Assembly: GCA_012656075.1 (NCBI GenBank)
Contig: JAAKBF010000048.1
Location: 434,001-498,000, forward strand
Reading direction: 5' to 3'
DNA length: 64,000 nucleotides
From: Phytophthora hibernalis
Taxonomy: Eukaryota > Oomycota > Peronosporomycetes > Peronosporales > Peronosporaceae
Shown here piece after piece: positions 36,715 to 48,105 of the stretch. The stretch's first letter is position 1. Each line of letters opens with the position of its first letter. Both the position numbers and the translations under genes were made by a program. A model generated the notes under the pieces. That model ran no database searches. It was not told where the DNA came from and was given only the letters and a program-made list of their open reading frames with translations.

Positions 36715-37799
36715 ATGAGCGGCTTCGAGCGCATCCTGGCGCGTGTGGGCGGCGACGCGCTGCGCTCGTACTGCACTTCAGCCATCGAGGACGAGCTGTG
36801 CAACCTGCAGACGCAGCTGCGCAGCTGTCTGGAGCGCGTGGAGCAGGCGCACAAGGTGCAGGCGGCCGTGGCCAAGCTGGACGTGCCGCTGAGCCGCGAA
36901 AACGCCGCCAGTTGCGCGAACATCAAGCGCAAATACGCGAAATTCAGCGCCGACCTCGTGGCGTTCGTGGACGAGCAGCGCAAATTGCAGACGGAGGCGC
37001 CGCAAGTTGCAGCGGAGCAGGGCGAGAAACAGGGCAGAGAGCGCGTGTCCAAGCTGCTGGGCAAGATCCAGCACCGCATCACGCGCAAACGCAGCGACGC
37101 GTGGATCGACAAGAACTTGGCGGACGTGGAGACAATTGCTGCAACCATTGGAGACGAGGAATTCGCAGGACCTGATAAGGTTTTGCGCAACGAACTGGTG
37201 CTGGTGCTGGACCATTTCATCTCGGCCGTGCTGCTGAGTCCCTTGACGACGAACAAGACGCTGCAGAAGATGGAGACGGTGCTGAAGAAGCTGTCTGGGG
37301 TGCATGATGATATCGACGAGTACATTAAGTGAGTGGGTGTGTGGTAGGAAGATATTGGAGGGAGACTGATGAAGTTTGTGCCTTTAGGTCGTCTAGTGAG
37401 TTGTTGACCAAGAAGAGGACGGCGCAGGAGAAGGTTGTGGATGATGAACCGCAGGTCAAGAGACAGAGGGTGGACGCTGATCCGCAGTCGGAGTTTCTGG
37501 TCAAGGTGGAGCGGGCGGCAGCCGTGGCGGCTGCAGAGGCGGAGGGGAACAACGCTGTCTGTGAGGTCTTCGTGTCAGACCTGCCCTGGGGAACCACTAA
37601 GGAGGCAGATGTGGCGTCGTATTTTGGCATCGCTGGCGCGGTGGTGTCCGTGCAGATGCCGACGATGACCGATGGCAGCACTGTAGGTGTCGCTGTCGTG
37701 CGCTTTGCTGCGTTGGAGGGCATGACGCTTGCACTGCGGATGGATGGCTACCCATTCAACGGCAAGAACATCCGCGTGGCTGTCCACAAGTCCAAGTAG
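36715..37799 (+). CDS. helical protein of the local family fused to an RRM
   Basis: ATG 36715 opens MSGFERILARVGGDALRSYC, resembling the N-terminus of the gene at 26258-27650 (GLRRILVRLDEGTRRKYC). Exon 1 ends at 37328. A 59-bp intron (GTGAGT...TTTAG) leads to exon 2 at 37388. A long charged helical region is followed by a basic patch (VKRQRVD) and a C-terminal RNA-recognition motif with RNP2-like VFVSDLPWG and RNP1-like VGVAVVRFA, ending at 37799. RRM domains bind single-stranded RNA; the basic patch suggests nuclear or nucleolar location. The first half has no recognised domain. Frames are intact. The paralogues nearby lack an RRM, so this is either a domain gain or a loss in the others. Confidence 0.75.
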
Positions 37800-37962
37800 G
37801 TTTCCTGCGTAGTGTACACAGCCAGCATTACGTATCATAAATCTTAGAAGCAACACGGGCATATGTAAACAGCAAGCTGAGTAACTTACAGCAAGTATTT
37901 CCTACAGCACCATAATTTCGCACTGTCTTGAAAATGCTTGCCGAAGTACGGTATGGAGAACA

Positions 37963-38925
37963 TACAGCGGGTGTAGGAAGTGAAGGCACCCCCAGAAAAA
38001 TGCACATTTTCGAGGATACCGGTCGCTATTAATACAGCCGCAACCTGGACGAGAGGATAGCTCTTTTCCCCGTTGTCCTCGCTTGACCGGTTTTGATTGG
38101 CCCAGTGAGCTACCGTTCCGTCAATCAGCGCTCGAGTTGAAAGAGGTGCGGCAAAAGTTAAGGCCACCAGAGCAAATATGTTGAAAATTGAAATGGATTA
38201 TTAAGTTGCGCTAATGTTGCCCTAAGCGGGTGCCTAAACTCCAGTCAGTTGAAATTGCAGTGCAAGCCAACGAGCAAGCGTAGTTGCTCTCATTCTCTGT
38301 TTGCTCCTCTAGTGCTCAAATGCCTGCCCAACTCTGCCCAAAGCCACGCCGAGACTAGTACTCGCATGATCGGCGTCGTTTTGTGTTCAAAGCACCTAAA
38401 CGGCTCGCCGAGTACGGCACTACCGGTATTCGAGCCCATGTTGGTGCTTTTGTACACAAAACGACGCCGATCATGCGAGTACTAGTCTCGGCGTGGCTTT
38501 GGGCAGAAGTGGAAGCTCAACCAGCTAAACCTGACTTCTCTACGAGTTGGAGAAAGAGCTGCCGCTGGTCTGGTATAAAATCAACGACGGCGTCGTAAAG
38601 AGAGCTGTTCGCTCGATGCCCGGGCGCTGGCGCCGTCAAAAACGCTAGCTGAAGTTGGAGGAAACTATTAGGAATTTGTATTGAATGTGGTCCACACCAA
38701 CAGGGTGCCTTTACTTTCGCCACCCATCTTTTGATCAAGCTTTGATCGCCGCCCCGCAATAGTCACGCTAACGTTACTCTTGTACTCAACGCTCGCGCCT
38801 TCGTGTGTCACGGAGTTATCCTCTTGTCCAAGTTTCGCGGCAAACGGACCACTGTAGCAACCGGTATCCTCGAAAATGTGTCTTTTCTGGGGGTGCCTTC
38901 ACTTCCTACACTCGCTGTACTGTAC
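37963..38925. mobile_element. foldback/MITE-like element with long terminal inverted repeats
   Basis: About 110 bp at the left (37963-38070) recurs inverted at the right (about 38812-38925). Shared words include ACCGGTATCCTCGAAAATGT and CTGGGGGTGCCTTCACTTCC. Weaker similarity extends further inward (TGGCCTTAACTTTTGCC versus TGCCTTTACTTTCGCC). No transposase is encoded. A separate, much better paired inverted repeat forms the centre. Outer limits and target duplication could not be fixed. Confidence 0.7.
38336..38504. repeat. long central hairpin, 51 bp of perfect stem
   Basis: Arm 38336-38396 and arm 38443-38504 are inverse copies. The outer 51 bases pair perfectly, then there is one mismatch and one indel before a further AAAGCACC match. 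The loop is 46 nt. It lies at the middle of the foldback element. Transcribed, it would give a long double-stranded RNA stem. Confidence 0.92.
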
Positions 38926-39060
38926 ACATCGGCTCGACGGGCATAGATTCTTGCCTGCAAAAACACGCTCTACAAGTACACTGTTTTACTTGCGTGTCTG
39001 CCCAGGTACTGGAAGCAAAGCACGATAGCATTTTAATTTAATAGTTGCTGTTTGTGTAGC

Positions 39061-40355
39061 TCACAGCAACACATCGCCGGAGACGGAGCGGATATCCCTG
39101 TTTTCAATGTTGCTGTTCTCAGCGATTTCCTTTAGAAAATAACTCGAGAACTTCTTCATGCACCTGGGAACAAACACATGTAAAACACAAACTATATCAA
39201 CAACTATCAGTCCAGCCCTTGCTCAGATATTTGCACTTACGGCCGAAGGAATTCCGGCAGTTCACCCAAGGTGTGTTCAAACTGCTCAACAATTGCGTGT
39301 AGATCATAAAGCGCCAACTTGATCGTCGGACGCAGCGGTAAATCCATGCCCACTGACACGATGCTCATGATCGCACGCCCTATCTCATCCACCTCCTCGT
39401 CTGTGATGCGTTTGTGCGCAAATAAATATCCGTCCAGGTCGTCGACGGTCAGGTGCTTCGCATCGACCAAAAACGCGCGTATCTGCTTAACAGCCACGGG
39501 GAACTCAATCAACCGAGTCGTTTCTTCGGCCTTCTCCAGCTTAGTAGCCATCTCAAGACAAGGCGAAAAATCCTCATCCGGATCCGAGTCCAGAACCTCC
39601 AACTCCATCGCCGACTCTGCATCCGAGAGCTCCACCTCCAGCTCCACCGCCTCGTCCGAAGACTCAAACACCTCCAGTTCCATTGGAGACTCTGCGACTG
39701 AAGCTACTTCTGCCACTGCTTCACAGGTGTCTTGGATCTGCTCGTCACTTACCATCACTAGTTCCTCCTTCACACACACACTGACGTCACGTGTTCTTCT
39801 CACCAACCCACACGGCAACGCGTCACCCACCACCTCCAAGTCCTCCACTGTCCTCTCTATAGGCACGTCTACGTCCTCCACATTCCTCTCTGTATCCACG
39901 TCTACGACCTCCACGTCCTCCACAGCCCTCTCTATAGTCACATTGAGTCCACCCATGTCCTTCTCAACGTCAACGTCCTCTTCGGACCTTGTGTCCTCGA
40001 TGATAACCTGTCTGTCCTCCTCAATAGTCCTTTTCTCCGGTCGCTGCCTCTTCTTCGTCCTCCTGTCCACCTCCGAATGGTCCACCACCGTCTCTAATCT
40101 GCGCTGCAGCTGCTCCACACTCTGCAGATGCGCCTCCAGCCCCTGGAACAGCCAATCGCCACTCGGTCGCAGATGCTTCGCCGCCGCCTGCAGCTGCCTC
40201 AGAGCCGTCACAGACACCACCGCGTGGCGAATCTGACGCTCCACTGACCTCCACTCCTTTCGCACCACCTGTTGCAGCTTTTCCTCCAGATCCGGACGCT
40301 CCACACGCGCCAGGATGGACGCGTAGACGGCCTCGTCGTCATCGGAACCCGCCAT
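39061..40355 (-). CDS. acidic helical protein, family member 3
   Basis: ATG 40355 opens MAGSDDDEAVYASILARVE, which resembles the ILxRV start of the two nearby paralogues. Exon 1 runs to 39241. The donor GTAAGT at 39240 and an acceptor before 39163 join PEFLRP to CMKKFSSYFLKEIAENSN, ending at a stop at 39061-39063. The middle is strongly acidic with valine-rich tandem-like segments (VDVEKDMGGLNVTIERAVEDVEVVDVD...VPIERTVEDLEVV). The C-terminal third is helical (IGRAIMSIVSVGMDLPLRPTIKLALYDL). No catalytic motif and no membrane segment. Function unknown; the fused relative suggests a chromatin or RNA setting, but that is inference. Confidence 0.7.
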
Positions 40356-40974
40356 TATTGCTGGAAGTGGTGGTTGGTGTGCGCGTACGTAACTATCGAA
40401 TAACAAAGTATAGAGAGACATGTGGTACTTGATAATGTATCGAGATACGAAGGTTTTCATGTTGAAGAGAGCGACTTTCGGAACCATCTTTTCAAGTGAA
40501 AAAGTTTTTCGTTCCGGTGGATGGAGACCATCCAATGTACTACGTATATAATTTCTGGCGTTGCTACTGGATGTCGCAGACCCGGCACCGGCACAACCAA
40601 CTGCAATGGTATTTTGGGGCAATTCCTAGTCGAAACGCTAGTCGAGAAACTTCGCAGCCACAAAAAGGCACAGTGTTTGCCACGAAGTGTGTGCATTAGC
40701 TGCTGGCAGTTGCGCCCATTTGAGCAGGCACCACTTCAAACGCCTCTAGTGGTCAACGGATCGATGGACTTCAAGCGGATATGAATGATGACCGCAGTCA
40801 ACTGCGATGTGCTTTTCGTTTTCTGACGACGTGTGACCGCGAAACCCTCAGCCGATTTTGAAACGACCACTAGGGGTCTTTCTCCCCAACGTCGGAGTAG
40901 CCCAACGTATTAGTTTGCAATTTTCTAGCAGGGCAGCACAGCAAGAGAAGAGCGCTCAACAGCAGACGAAAAAG
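40356..40974. other. intergenic, no gene seen
   Basis: Divergent upstream region shared by the acidic helical protein (minus) and the EF-hand membrane-protein gene (plus). No supported coding sequence. Confidence 0.4.
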
Positions 40975-43900
40975 ATGGTTGGTCGACTTAGCGGGTATGT
41001 CGCTTCAACTTGCTCGGAAGTGGACTTCAACATGCTAACGTGGTGGCGTTTGCAGTGACCTGACAGTACCATTGCATGTTGGAGAGGCATCTGACGACGA
41101 AAGCGCGAGTCGTCGCGGGTCGAACTCCCTCGTTCGTCGATCCCGCCGCAGAGGCACCGGAAGTGTTGGTAGCGAGGACTTTGCCGATAAGGCAGCAAAG
41201 CTTCGTATTGAGATCGATGGCGGTCGCAAAGGCTCACTAGATCAGCAACGGTTTTCCCGTACGAACACTTACTGTGGTTTATGATGAACGTTAGCGGTGG
41301 TGCATCAATTGACCGAATCGTTTGTCCTTTGTTGTGACAGGGAGTTCCGATTCAATGCTCAATTATCGCTTCGAGTGGCTTGTGGAGTGTTGATTGCGTC
41401 CTGCATCCAGACGCGAGTATCCGACTATCAACCTACGGACGCCTACGACAAGAAGTGGGTGTTGTTTCCTTCGTGGTATTATCTCGGCGGTTTGAGTTAC
41501 TGTGCTATCGCCGTTCTCTTCACGACGGGGAAAACTATTGGCAGCACGCTTATGATCGTGTGGCAGGCCTTCCTCGGCGTGGGGATGGCGCTCGTGTACA
41601 ACATTTTGCTGTTCGCGTGCATGAATGTACACACATTCGAAGAAAGTGCTGAGGATCCTTACGACGGCTTCATCGAAATAAAGCAGGCATTCTCCGTCAG
41701 CACCTACTGGGTGAATCTACACAACTTCTACACGAGTTTGCCTTGGATGATAATTTTCACAGTCGCAGTACTGGTTTGCCCGTTCTCGTCCACGACCAAG
41801 AAGTTTGCGGTAGCTAACAATCTATACTTCAGTATGTCTCAAGATATTCGTTTTTTCTGACAAGTACTAATACCTTGCTCGCTTGTCTTCCCCAGTTCTC
41901 ACGATTATTAATCCAGCGGACCCAATCTCAGGATCGGGGCTTAAAACGTCGGAGGATTCTCATTTCCACACAGCAAACATCCTCCGCAACCTGGCAGTGT
42001 ACTTCTTCGTGGGTATCATCGGCTCGCTCGTTTCGTTGGTCATCATGTTCATACCTTACCCAATCTTGTAAGTGTTGTGTACTTTGCTCTCAGAGCAGCA
42101 GTTTTACAGATAATGACACTGACCTAACGTGCTTTTTGTACCTATCCATAGCGCGATGAAAAAACTACGAAAGGACTCTGTTTGCGCGGCTGGGGACATT
42201 TTGGAGCTTTTGAACATCATCGTGGACTCATACTGCTTCAAAAACAAGAATGTCGATCACATGCACTTCCTGAAACTCAAACTTCAGCGCAAATTTGAGG
42301 CTGCTGCAGCCCGTCACCGCCGCATGGAAGCACTTCTAACTGACGCGTGGTGGGAGCAGTCTTTTGGGTTTCACTACGCGCTGGGATTTCACCGTCCCAT
42401 CATGTTTAATTACGTGAAGCTGGTGGGGTCCCTGATCGCAGATCTTCGCACGCTGAGTTACGCCATGCAACTCGAGAAATACGAGCATCTTCACTTCACG
42501 TACATGAAAGTACTGCAGCGTGAGGTTTACGTCATTCAGACCCGTTCAGGAGACTTGCTCAACGAAATTGCCCGTGAAGTGCAGTCGGCCACTCGAGGTA
42601 AGTTTTGTCGGTACCTTCTGTAAGATATTTTTTACGTAGCTAATCCACTTGTCAATGATGCAGAGGTGAAACTTTCGTCAATTCCGCATCTGGAGGCGCA
42701 AATGGAGGCAACTCTGCACCGATACCGCTCAACACAAAACAAAACGCTGCGTTCGCATCCAGTCACCGTTGAGGAAATGGCTGGTAACGTGCCCCTCAAC
42801 CTTTTTCTCTTCTCGCTCAACTCCTTCTGCACCACGATGATCAATTTCCAAGACATTCACAACAAGAAGAACTACACGGACGCTCACCGCATTCGTTCGT
42901 TCCTCTTAGCGTCAATCAGGAATTTCTTCAAGGTTCACCATTACACTAATGGTCAGGCCATGCTGGCCGCCTGCAGAGGTTCTGTGGCAATCGTGCTGGG
43001 CATCTTCCTGTCAGTGTACGTCTACGCCTTCAACAGCACTGTTCCAAGTACCGTTGCCTATGTTATGGGTGGTAGCTTCCTCGGGGATCGTTTCGAGCGA
43101 CTGTGAATCGCGTGGGTGGTGTTGTGGCCGGCAGCGTTGTTCCGTCGGTTTTCCAGTTTTTTATCGCGCAAATTTGCGATCCAGAGTACCTGAATGTCGT
43201 TCTCTCTGACATTGTGCTGTTCGTATGGATCAGTATCTCCATGTACGTCTGCTATGTCGGCGACTACAGCTCGTACGCGGGTCTAGTTTCAGCCTTCGTG
43301 TCCACGGGTATTTTGATGCGCCAGTCAGACATGTGTTACGCGAATGCCTCGGATAACGCTTCATCCATCGCCATTTCGTCGTACTCCACTCTCGCGCAGA
43401 CATCAGTAGGCATCGTGCTCTTCATTGTAGTGGAACTTCTGATGTATCCGAAGAGTGCAACGCACTTGCTGCGGAGGAATATTCAGAAGACCCTTAAACT
43501 ACAGCTTGAAGTTTTCGAGGTGCTATTCGGTCACCACCTCGCGAGTTCCAGTACCATGGACGCTGACACAACTGAAAAACTGCGCGAGATTCTTCAGGTG
43601 AAGATTCCAGCTAAGCACACCGAGCAAGCAGCTCTTCTAGCCGAGGCCCAAGCAGAGCCGCTCATGTGGAGACCAGCGTTCTCGGTTCAAAAGTACGAAA
43701 AGGTCCTCGAAAGCTCACGTCGTTTGCTGAACAACAACACGCTGCTCTTCAAGCTCGTGCGCTGGTTTGACTACCGAATAGATCACAACCGAGTTCACCT
43801 GAACAGCATTGACATTCGCGACAGTCTCACTGCCCCACGACCTTCAGCGGAAGTCAACACCACTCACGCTAAGTGGCAGCTAGCAACCGGGCAATTCCAG

Positions 43901-44746
43901 TCGGCCGTGACGGATTCTTTCAACACGTTGCACATGCTGTTCGGTGACGCCTTCATGTACTCTGACCCGGACCAAACCGCTATCTTCATGCAAATGAAGG
44001 AGGCCTTCCGTCTTGCAGACAAGGATTGCAGCGGCGAAATCGACGCGGACGAGGTGGCAGACATGCTCGAGACCATTTTCGCCCAGTCTGGTGTAGTGAA
44101 GGAAGGTGAGATCCAGAAGTACGTCGAGGAGTTCATGCGAGTCGTGGACAAGGACCAAAGCGGCATGGTGTCGTTCGAAGAGTTCATGGAGGCGTTGGAG
44201 AACGGGCTCAAGCTCGAAGTGGAGGTGTACAACCGACGTAAACCGAAGGCTCCCGCACTACTTGCACGGCGTGAGAACGCGCTTCCGTGTATCGACGAGG
44301 ACGGCGATGATAGCGACGTTGACGGTCCCAAGGGTGAAGGCGAAAATGGTGCTGTGCACCCCAGTATTAGCTTGAAGGTCCCGCTCACGGCTGATGCCAT
44401 CAACGCGCTCGACGCTAAGGTCAACACTTCTCGTGCTCCAGCACCTTCGTATGAGGGATACCGAAGATCATCGCAGGCTTCCTCCGTCGACAGAGGCAGG
44501 AAGTCGTCCGCTGCCTCGTCGCAGCCTGCAATGTGCCGCGCGCACGACGTCCTCAACGTAGAAGATTTTTCCACCAACGACATCGCCGCTCAGATGAAGA
44601 CGGCGTACGTGGAGTGGCTGCTGGAGGACCATCGATACGAGAAGGTGTCCATGGAGGAGCTCCTGCTGCTCAACTGCCTCGTGAGCGGTGCCGAGGGCAT
44701 CGCCAAGAGTCTCACCGACATGGCCGAGATCGTCGTCGCGTCCTAA
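40975..44746 (+). CDS. EF-hand FUSC/ALMT-like multi-pass membrane protein
   Basis: The six-exon model joins in frame: 40975-40994, 41056-41258, 41341-41831, 41896-42067, 42152-42597 and 42664-44746, all GT-AG. The Ser/Arg-rich N-terminus is followed by a first membrane half (LSLRVACGVLIASC, WYYLGGLSYCAIAVLF, LPWMIIFTVAVLVCPF). A cytoplasmic helical region comes next, then a second membrane half with NRVGGVVAGSVVPSVF, the FUSC-type signature. The cytoplasmic tail has two canonical EF-hand loops, DKDCSGEIDADE (44018-44053) and DKDQSGMVSFEE (44146-44181), then a conserved end block (VLNVEDFSTND...LLLLNCLVSGAEGIAKSL). It looks like a calcium-gated transporter or channel; the substrate is unknown. 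A one-base shift in the GGGG run 43083-43086 interrupts the second membrane half and is probably technical. Confidence 0.78.
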
Positions 44747-44866
44747 ATAATGCACAATGCACCACGCCACTCTACAGCGTATATACCCAAGCAAACAATA
44801 CATTTTTTGCTGAGATCGCACCCACACATCTTAAACAATGGCGTATGTTTGTCAAATTCACCTGCC

Positions 44867-45466
44867 TTAGAGTGTCTTGGATGCCTTGAAGTTCTTGACG
44901 TTGATCCGCACCTGTTTGAGCACGCGCTGGTAGAGCTGCGGACGGTAGCCGAGCGGGAAGAGGATCTCCAGTAGCACGAACATGGGGGCCGTGATGATCG
45001 CTTGGTCCAGACTGTCGAAGAGCGCCGGTTTGCGACGCTCAAAGACTCCGTGGCCAATGAATTGCAAGATCCAGGCCGTGGCGTGGATGGCCAGAGACAC
45101 GTGCATGCTGTGCACGTCCAGAGCCTTGGCGCCTTCCAACACGAAGTAGTTGGCGAAGACGAAGCAGCCAGAGATGATGGCGGCCCCCAATGAGCCTGCG
45201 AACAAGTCCAGTGCGATGTACCAGAGCATGTAGATGCCAGCCATGACAGCCGCGTAGTTGAGCACCACGAACTGACCGAAAGGTAGAGAGGAGAGCAAGG
45301 ATGGCGTCTCCATGAGAGGCTCCGTATGCGCCAGGATCATGAGTCCCGACACGAAGATGGGCCAGATGCAGGCCAGGTGGATGTACTGGTTGATCTTGTT
45401 GTCGTGGTACGACAGGTAGAACGTCACCTGCTTCTCCAGGTCGAAGCGGTCTGCGATGAATCCCAT
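44867..45466 (-). CDS. Mpo1-like (YGL010w/DUF962) ER membrane protein
   Basis: The single-exon protein of 199 residues starts at ATG 45466 (MGFIADRFD). The N-terminal block YLSYHDNKINQYIHLACIWP matches the family's conserved His/Asn-containing start. Four to five hydrophobic helices follow, with a second conserved block HATAWILQFIGHGVFERRKPAL. Yeast Mpo1 is an Fe-dependent dioxygenase that alpha-oxidises 2-hydroxy fatty acids in phytosphingosine breakdown at the ER. The family usually shows HRN where this protein has HDN; the other histidines are retained. The frame is intact and codon use resembles the housekeeping genes nearby. Confidence 0.82.
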   Translation of the reverse strand: MGFIADRFDLEKQVTFYLSYHDNKINQYIHLACIWPIFVSGLMILAHTEPLMETPSLLSSLPFGQFVVLNYAAVMAGIYMLWYIALDLFAGSLGAAIISGCFVFANYFVLEGAKALDVHSMHVSLAIHATAWILQFIGHGVFERRKPALFDSLDQAIITAPMFVLLEILFPLGYRPQLYQRVLKQVRINVKNFKASKTL

Positions 45467-45852
45467 GACTGCTGAGGACTGGACTTGTGCTTTGGGACGC
45501 CAATTCGAAAGTGACGTTGGGCTTGTTAAACGCGAGCTTCAATGTGAGAATTAGCCAATCAGAGGAGAATATGCGTGGGCCAATGGAGAGAGTGGAAGAT
45601 TGTGATTGGTTGAAATTGGAGTCCTTACGTAAACGGCACAAAGTGATCAAATTTGCTTCAACAATGACGATCAAGTTGATGATGAACGTTTGATGAAGAA
45701 CGTTGATGGTCTGTTTGGTCAGTTCCATAGAATTTCCTTATGGCTCTCGCGGCAAAATCTGCTTTAGGCAGGTCTCAGCTACCGGTAGTCAAAACGTGTG
45801 GTGCAAACCGTTCTGTAATTTCATTGGTCGAAATGGTACCGTATGTTGAAGT
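45467..45852. other. intergenic, no gene seen
   Basis: Upstream of the Mpo1-like gene and downstream of kinase locus C; no feature recognised. Confidence 0.4.
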
Positions 45853-47878
45853 TTAAGCCCCAATGACATCGTTCCTCATCCTGCGCAATTCATACGCAAT
45901 GGCGGGCCCAGCCGGTCTTTCAGAGGGTTCATGAGCGAGACAGTTGGCGAACATCTTCAATCTCATCGGCGCGTACTTGGAATGATAGCAACTGTGGGTC
46001 ATTCCAGAGTGACAGGAACTCTGCCGATTGTGCACTCCCCATGCTTCCTGCTGCTGCTGGGGCCTTGACACTTCCTCCCGTTGGGATGCCCATCGATACT
46101 CCACTAATCGTTGATCCGGCGTAAGTCTGCTCTCTGTTACGTCCATCGGCATCAGAGGCGAGATAGTTGCCAGCTAGCTCGTTGAGTTTGTCACCTTTTG
46201 TCTTCTTTGTCGCCGGCAATACACGAACAAACCGATTCCGAGCAACCACCGCCACAACTGCGCACACAATCCCCACAATTGCTCCGACGTTGACGGATGA
46301 AGACGGCTCGGATGATGTCGTAGTTCCTGTCAATCCAGAATCAGTGCCTGAGCTGCTGTGCTGGTTGCGTCTGTGCCGGTTGAGTCTGTGCTGGTTGCGT
46401 CTGTGCCGGTTGAGTCTGTGTTGGTTGTGTCTGTGCCGGTTGAGTCTGTGCTGGTTGTGTCTGTGCCGGTTGTGACTGTGCCGGTAGTGGTTGAGTCTGT
46501 ACTGGTTGAGACCGTGCTGGCGTCGGATTCCTCGCTGAGGCAAACTGTCACGTCGTGCACGACAGTTTTCTTGGATTCATCACAGTGTAGCTCAACGCTG
46601 AAATCGGTCGAGGCGAGCCCCAGCACCGTCAGATTATCCAAGAAATCAATCTCGGTTTGCGTGAAGCGCATACTTGCGAGCGAATTTCCTGTCAGATACC
46701 TGTCAAACAAGGAATTAGACCCTTCGCCATGGGTACCTGGAACGAATGAAAGACTTACAGCTGCGTAAGCTTGGTGTGCTCATAGATAGCGGCTGGGATG
46801 CTCGTGAACTTGTTGCCGTTCAGGTACCTACAAGGTTAAAAGCCCACACAGCAGCAACCCCATTGCTACGTTAGCAAAATGAAAATTACTTTGTAGCAAG
46901 GAGAGCACGCACAGGTATTCCAGGTTCGGGAAGACAGCCGTAAAGCTATCGAGATCATTCTGCTGCAAACTCCTAGGAAAAATACTAAGTGAGCACCAAT
47001 CTGCCGCATTACTCGACATCAAACAAAACTTACAGATATGTGAGTGCATCGATTATCTCCGAAGAATTCACACTCGTAACGTAGTTGCGGTCCATGTATC
47101 TGTCCACATCACAGTTAGTCTCAGTCACAGCAACCTCACAAAGCAATGCTAACTTACAGCTCTTGTAGTGAGGAAATACCACCCAGCGCCGTCGGAAACG
47201 ACTGAATGAGTCCATTGGCGATGTTTAGCCTCTTGACCGACGAGGGCAGCAGGTCTGGCAATGAATCCACTTGGTTCGCCAGGTTCAAATTGTGCAGAAC
47301 CACCTCAGTGACAGAACTGTCCGACGAAATGAGGTCTGAGCCCAGCGTGACGTCCGCCACTTTGCTCTTGGGGTACAACATGGAGCTGTTCCCTCCCGAA
47401 ATCATACTACAGCAAGACACACAAAGTCAGCAACTATTGTCCAACAAAAGGGAGTTTGCTACGTACAAGGTTCTGACTGTCGAGGACAAGTCGACGGTGT
47501 CGATAGTCGTGACTTGGTCGTTGTTAACCCAGGGCCAAGTGCTCGTGGAGTCTGAATAACCACTTCCACTCAGCTCTGCGTCGTCATATTCCCCTGCAGC
47601 TCTCGCTGCGACTTCCTCTTCACTTTCATAGTCTCCGAACACGAAGAGCACAATGAGCGTCGTGGCAGTTTCGTCCACTCGTAGGTGCAGTCCCCATCCG
47701 TGACACACCCGGAACCGGAGCAACTCGACGCCGACGTGAAGCCCACACACAAATCGTATTCGTCACAAGCGGAACAACCTTCCGTCGTGAGAGTGGTCGA
47801 TCCAGCAGCACATTGCCCCGATACCATTTCGAGTCCAAACATCCAAAAGAGTCCAAACGCAAGATCTCGGATCATCAT
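45853..47878 (-). pseudogene. receptor-like locus C, kinase domain deleted
   Basis: It starts at ATG 47878 with a signal peptide (MMIRDLAFGLFWMFGLEMVSG) and the family Cys-rich cap (GCSACDEYDLCVGF), then LRR exons down to about 46700. A stalk of tandem Thr/Asp/Ser repeats, a membrane helix (VGAIVGIVCAVVAVV) and the juxtamembrane SMGIPTGG motif follow. The kinase is missing. The text goes from RADEIEDVRQL, which in the other copies precedes the glycine loop, straight into ANCLAHEPSERPAGPAIAYELRRM, the last kinase helix, in a different frame, ending at 45853. About 260 residues are gone. A frameshift also lies near 47690 (after CTYEW). As read it would be a receptor without kinase; a pseudogene is simplest. 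Confidence 0.8.
46370..46510. repeat. 30-bp minisatellite encoding Thr/Ser/Asp stalk
   Basis: Copies of a 15-30 bp unit (TGTGCCGGTTGAGTC / TGTGCTGGTTGCGTC) run in tandem with few differences. On the minus strand they encode TGTDTTSTDS-type repeats of the extracellular stalk of receptor locus C. The similar stalks of other copies are not this regular. Confidence 0.85.
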
Positions 47879-48105
47879 GGACCGCCACCTCTGCGTGAAC
47901 TCACAGTAAGTTGGAGAATGACACGAATTCTAGAGACTCACAGTGAGTAGATTGGAGAATTACACTGAGAGGAGGTCGCAATGGTCCTTCCCTTCCTATC
48001 CTGGCTAACCACTCACTACAGGTACCACGCACTTCTTCCCGGGGTACCATGTAGAGAAATGACTACTGTACTTGCATTAACATTCATGGTCGAACACAAA
48101 GCTCT

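Noticed and set aside
37886..38167. Minus-strand frame sharing GGAFTSYTRC with a plus-strand frame at 38805-39041
   Set aside because: The shared peptide is explained by the terminal inverted repeats; no other coding evidence.
39319..40236. 305-codon Ser/Thr-rich plus-strand open frame
   Set aside because: Antisense shadow of the acidic helical protein gene; composition is the complement of Glu/Asp/Val codons.
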